From: Microbacteriaceae bacterium
GTDB lineage: Bacteria > Actinomycetota > Actinomycetes > Actinomycetales > Microbacteriaceae
Reading direction: 5' to 3'
NCBI GenBank assembly: GCA_029979375.1
Contig: JAPOHQ010000048.1
Coordinates: forward strand, 1 to 7,435
Length of the DNA: 7,435 nt
Positions 6,166 through 7,435 of the stretch are shown piece by piece. Positions within the stretch are counted from its first letter, which is position 1. Each line of letters begins with the position of its first letter. A program made the translations under genes and the position numbers. The notes under the pieces were generated by a model. That model made no database searches. It was not told the origin of the DNA and was given only the letters and a program-made list of their open reading frames with translations.

Positions 6166-6561
6166 ATGGCAGAAAAGAAGGCTGCGGCCAAGCCGCAGGA
6201 AGCCCCGACCAATCCCAAAGACCCGGTGCTGAAGCAGAAGTTTGACTTCCGCTCCCTGAACACGCTGGCAGTGGTCTCGCTGGCGTCCGCACTGAGTGGC
6301 TTCGGCTGGTTGATCGCAATAATCACCGGTCACGTTGCGCTGGCTCAGATCAAGCGCTCGGGTGAAAATGGGCGCTCGCTGGCGATAACCGGTACCGTCT
6401 TGGGATATCTCTCGGTGGCGCTGTGGATTATTTTCATCACCTCCGGAGTTATCTTTAGGGCACTGGTCATCTCAGACTTCCCTGGACTCCAGACGGGGGA
6501 GCTTGAGTGGTTCGAATTCAGAAGAGGATTCGGTGGCATGTGGGATAACCACGGCCGTTAG
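6166..6561 (+). CDS. DUF4190 domain-containing small membrane protein
   Basis: Function unknown. The protein has 131 residues. A Lys/Ala/Pro-rich, presumably cytoplasmic N-terminus (1-30) precedes a two-helix membrane domain. Helix 1 is about 32-56, containing NTLAVVSLASALSGFGW, and helix 2 about 72-98, containing LAITGTVLGYLSVALWIIF. The connecting segment GHVALAQIKRSGENGRSLA (55-73) is the recognisable core of DUF4190, a family widespread in actinobacteria. The C-terminal ~30 residues are polar, with FEFRRGFGGMWDNHGR at the end; I see no known motif in them. There is no signal peptidase site. It lies alone between tsaD (75 bp upstream) and the groES control region, and a terminator follows 46 bp after its stop. 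The neighbours do not suggest a role. Domain assignment is by recognition of the pattern; which side the termini face is inferred. Confidence 0.8.
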   Translation: MAEKKAAAKPQEAPTNPKDPVLKQKFDFRSLNTLAVVSLASALSGFGWLIAIITGHVALAQIKRSGENGRSLAITGTVLGYLSVALWIIFITSGVIFRALVISDFPGLQTGELEWFEFRRGFGGMWDNHGR

Positions 6562-6594
6562 TGAAGCAGGGAGAGCCACCCGGCTTCGCTTGCA

Positions 6595-6608
6595 GACAAG
6601 TGCTTGTC
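6595..6608 (+). repeat. Short inverted repeat before the terminator
   Basis: GACAAG (6595-6600) and CTTGTC (6603-6608) form a perfect 6-bp dyad with a 2-base centre. It could be a regulator site, or a small hairpin. Its last two bases also belong to the following terminator stem, so the two RNA structures would compete slightly. Function unknown. Confidence 0.4.
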
Positions 6609-6660
6609 AGGCGCCGCACCCTTGGTTTTGACCCGGGGAGCGGCGCCTGAACCCTTTTCT
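6607..6660 (+). terminator. Intrinsic terminator after the DUF4190 gene
   Basis: An 11-bp perfect GC-rich stem pairs 6607-6617 (TCAGGCGCCGC) with 6640-6650 (GCGGCGCCTGA). The 22-nt loop can pair further through CCC/GGG. The tail AACCCTTTTCT is only moderately T-rich. It would isolate the heat-shock unit from upstream transcription. The stem is self-complementary and could also act in the reverse direction, though no gene needs that here. Confidence 0.7.
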
Positions 6661-6678
6661 AAGGGCGAACAAACACCC

Positions 6679-6705
6679 CTAGCACTCGCCTTGACTGAGT
6701 GCTAA
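6679..6705 (+). promoter_or_regulatory. CIRCE operator 1 (HrcA site)
   Basis: CTAGCACTC (6679-6687), 9-base spacer, GAGTGCTAA (6697-6705). This matches the CIRCE consensus TTAGCACTC-N9-GAGTGCTAA at every arm position except the first base. HrcA, the heat-shock repressor, binds it. The -35 of the groES promoter lies within its spacer, so bound HrcA would block RNA polymerase. Confidence 0.93.
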
Positions 6706-6719
6706 ATAAGTTCTAAAGT
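6691..6719 (+). promoter_or_regulatory. groES promoter (sigma-70/SigA type)
   Basis: TTGACT (-35, 6691-6696) and TAAAGT (-10, 6714-6719) with an ideal 17-bp spacer. Transcription should begin near 6726, inside the second CIRCE, giving a 5' leader of about 55 nt. The promoter is bracketed by two HrcA sites, which predicts tight repression at normal temperature and induction on heat shock. Confidence 0.8.
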
Positions 6720-6724
6720 TTTCC

Positions 6725-6751
6725 TTAGCACTCGGATGCCGAGTCTGCTAA
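6725..6751 (+). promoter_or_regulatory. CIRCE operator 2, variant (HrcA site)
   Basis: TTAGCACTC (6725-6733) is a perfect left arm. The right half, taken with a 9-base spacer, is GTCTGCTAA (7 of 9). It can also be read as GAGT + CT + GCTAA with a 7-base spacer, so the outer TTAGC and GCTAA keep the canonical 17-base separation. The RNA can form a hairpin with a 6-bp inner stem (6730-6735 with 6739-6744), a 3-base loop, a CT bulge and a 5-bp outer stem, at the 5' end of the groES message. Confidence 0.8.
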
Positions 6752-6781
6752 ACCAAAATCTTTAGTAAAGAAGAGGTCAAA

Positions 6782-7078
6782 GTGTCGGTTTCTATCAAGC
6801 CACTCGAAGATCGTATTGTCGTTCGTCCGCTGGAGGCTGAGCAGGTAACAGCTTCCGGACTAGTCATTCCTGACACCGCAAAGGAGAAGCCACAGGAGGC
6901 CGAGGTTATCGCCGTTGGTCCAGGTCGCTTCAGCGATGAGGGTGACCGCATCCCGGTTGACGTGAATGTGGGCGACCGCGTTATCTTCTCGAAGTACGGT
7001 GGCACTGAGCTCAAGTATGACGGCCAGGAGTACCTGGTTCTATCTGCTCGCGACGTGCTAGCAATCATCGAGCGCTAA
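6782..7078 (+). CDS. groES: Co-chaperonin GroES
   Basis: Heptameric lid of the GroEL chaperonin; caps the cavity and couples folding to ATP turnover. It has 98 residues, full length. The GTG start at 6782 gives MSVSIKPLEDRIVVRPLEAE, the standard N-terminus, with AGAGG (6772-6776 area) 5 bp upstream. The mobile loop (~18-35) carries SGLVIP (25-30), the hydrophobic part that docks on GroEL. AEVIAVGPG (40-48), the roof hairpin region (~49-56), VNVGDRVIFSKYGGTELKYD (61-80) and the C-terminal EYLVLSARDVLAIIER follow the family. It has its own promoter, two CIRCE sites and a strong terminator right after it, so it is a monocistronic HrcA-controlled heat-shock gene. groEL is not adjacent, although in M. 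tuberculosis, for example, groEL1 follows groES directly. Confidence 0.97.
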   Translation: MSVSIKPLEDRIVVRPLEAEQVTASGLVIPDTAKEKPQEAEVIAVGPGRFSDEGDRIPVDVNVGDRVIFSKYGGTELKYDGQEYLVLSARDVLAIIER

Positions 7079-7093
7079 ACAAAACCTAGTAAG

Positions 7094-7126
7094 ACGGCCC
7101 GGAGAACCCGGGCCGTTTTCTTTTCT
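7094..7126 (+). terminator. Strong intrinsic terminator of groES
   Basis: Perfect 9-bp stem ACGGCCCGG (7094-7102) / CCGGGCCGT (7108-7116), loop AGAAC, then TTTTCTTTTCT. It lies 16 bp after the groES stop. This is a textbook rho-independent terminator and ends the groES transcript before the next gene. Confidence 0.93.
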
Positions 7127-7133
7127 CCGCCCC

Positions 7134-7139
7134 TAAGCT
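7134..7139 (+). promoter_or_regulatory. Putative leaderless -10 of rarD
   Basis: TAAGCT (7134-7139) matches TAnnnT and ends 6 bp before the GTG at 7146. The window between the terminator and the start codon is only 19 bp and has no Shine-Dalgarno, so a leaderless message is the simplest reading. No clear -35 is visible; the position it should occupy lies in the groES terminator. Confidence 0.5.
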
Positions 7140-7145
7140 TTTCTC

Positions 7146-7435
7146 GTGAAGCAGCGCTCCGAGTCCACAACCGGACTCCTTCTAGGGGTTGGCGCATATC
7201 TAATCTGGGGCTCGTTTCCGCTGATCATCAACGCGGCTGAGTTCGCAAATCCATTTGAGGTAATCGTTTGGCGAGTGGTGTTTGGCTTCCTTTTCGCTGC
7301 AGTGCTGGTTACCTTGACCAAGACCTGGGGGCAATTGGGGCAACTTGTGAGGAGCCCGGCGAAGCTCAAGTGGGTGGCGATTGCCTCGTTCTTCATTTTC
7401 GTGAACTGGTCGGTGTACGTGGTTGCGGTCTCAAC
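7146..7435 (+). CDS. rarD: RarD-type EamA permease (5' part; runs off the window)
   Basis: Inner-membrane transporter of the drug/metabolite (EamA) superfamily; RarD proteins have about 10 membrane helices and ~300 residues, with poorly known substrates. Only the first 96 codons are present, in an open frame to the window edge. After a short polar N-terminus come three hydrophobic segments: ~10-30 (GLLLGVGAYLIWGSFPLI), ~36-57 (with VIVWRVVFGFLFAAVLV) and ~75-96 (KWVAIASFFIFVNWSVYVVA). The pattern AYLIWG, then a helix starting with E-x-x-x-x-R (here EVIVWR), then the NW-x-x-Y-x-x-A motif of helix 3, is that of RarD. GTG at 7146 is chosen because it is the first start after the terminator and gives the expected short N-terminus. 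It has its own putative promoter and is not part of the groES unit. Family is fairly sure; substrate unknown. Confidence 0.85.
   Translation, partial: MKQRSESTTGLLLGVGAYLIWGSFPLIINAAEFANPFEVIVWRVVFGFLFAAVLVTLTKTWGQLGQLVRSPAKLKWVAIASFFIFVNWSVYVVAVS

Noticed and set aside
5760..6326. 188-codon open frame on the minus strand
   Set aside because: Antisense to the TsaD C-terminus and the DUF4190 gene, Ser/Ala/Arg-rich with no recognisable domain.
7133..7396. 87-codon minus-strand frame at the right edge
   Set aside because: Overlaps the plus-strand frame from 7146, which encodes clear RarD membrane helices; the minus product has no such pattern.

Overview
The window is chromosomal housekeeping DNA from an actinobacterium. 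A small-genome member of the Microbacteriaceae (freshwater Luna/Aquiluna/Rhodoluna type) is my best guess. The reasons are moderately high GC, very tight gene packing, mixed ATG/GTG/TTG starts, likely leaderless promoters, and the gene order glmS, acpS, alr, tsaE, tsaB, rimI, tsaD, then groES under CIRCE/HrcA control. I found no mobile element, CRISPR array, tRNA or rRNA gene.

Layout. At the left edge (46-309, minus strand) is the N-terminal quarter of type I pantothenate kinase (coaA). It stops before the P-loop and looks like a broken gene. A 30-bp gap (310-339) separates it from divergent glmS and holds a nearly symmetric -10 element that could serve both strands. From 340 to 6090 runs a six-gene operon on the plus strand: glmS (glucosamine-6-phosphate synthase), acpS (holo-ACP synthase), alr (alanine racemase), tsaE, tsaB, and one long ORF that fuses RimI (ribosomal protein acetyltransferase) to TsaD. 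Neighbours in it are 0-1 bp apart or overlap by 1-17 bp, so translational coupling is likely. A weak stem-loop and 75 bp lead to a small DUF4190 membrane protein (6166-6561).

The 220-bp gap 6562-6781 is the main regulatory region. It holds a short inverted repeat, a GC-rich terminator, a clear -35/-10 promoter and two CIRCE operators bracketing that promoter, then groES (6782-7078). A strong intrinsic terminator follows groES, with no groEL next to it. The window ends inside a RarD-type EamA transporter gene that appears to have its own leaderless promoter.

How the genes work together. The operon supplies cell-wall precursors (GlmS feeds UDP-GlcNAc synthesis, Alr makes D-alanine), activates the fatty-acid carrier protein (AcpS), and encodes the TsaE/TsaB/TsaD machinery that makes t6A37 on ANN-decoding tRNAs (TsaC would have to lie elsewhere). 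RimI modifies ribosomal protein S18. GroES is a separate heat-shock unit. The parts most worth a second look are the truncated coaA, the RimI-TsaD fusion with a possible internal start, the symmetric divergent promoter, and the unusual second CIRCE. I see no convincing new biological system here.
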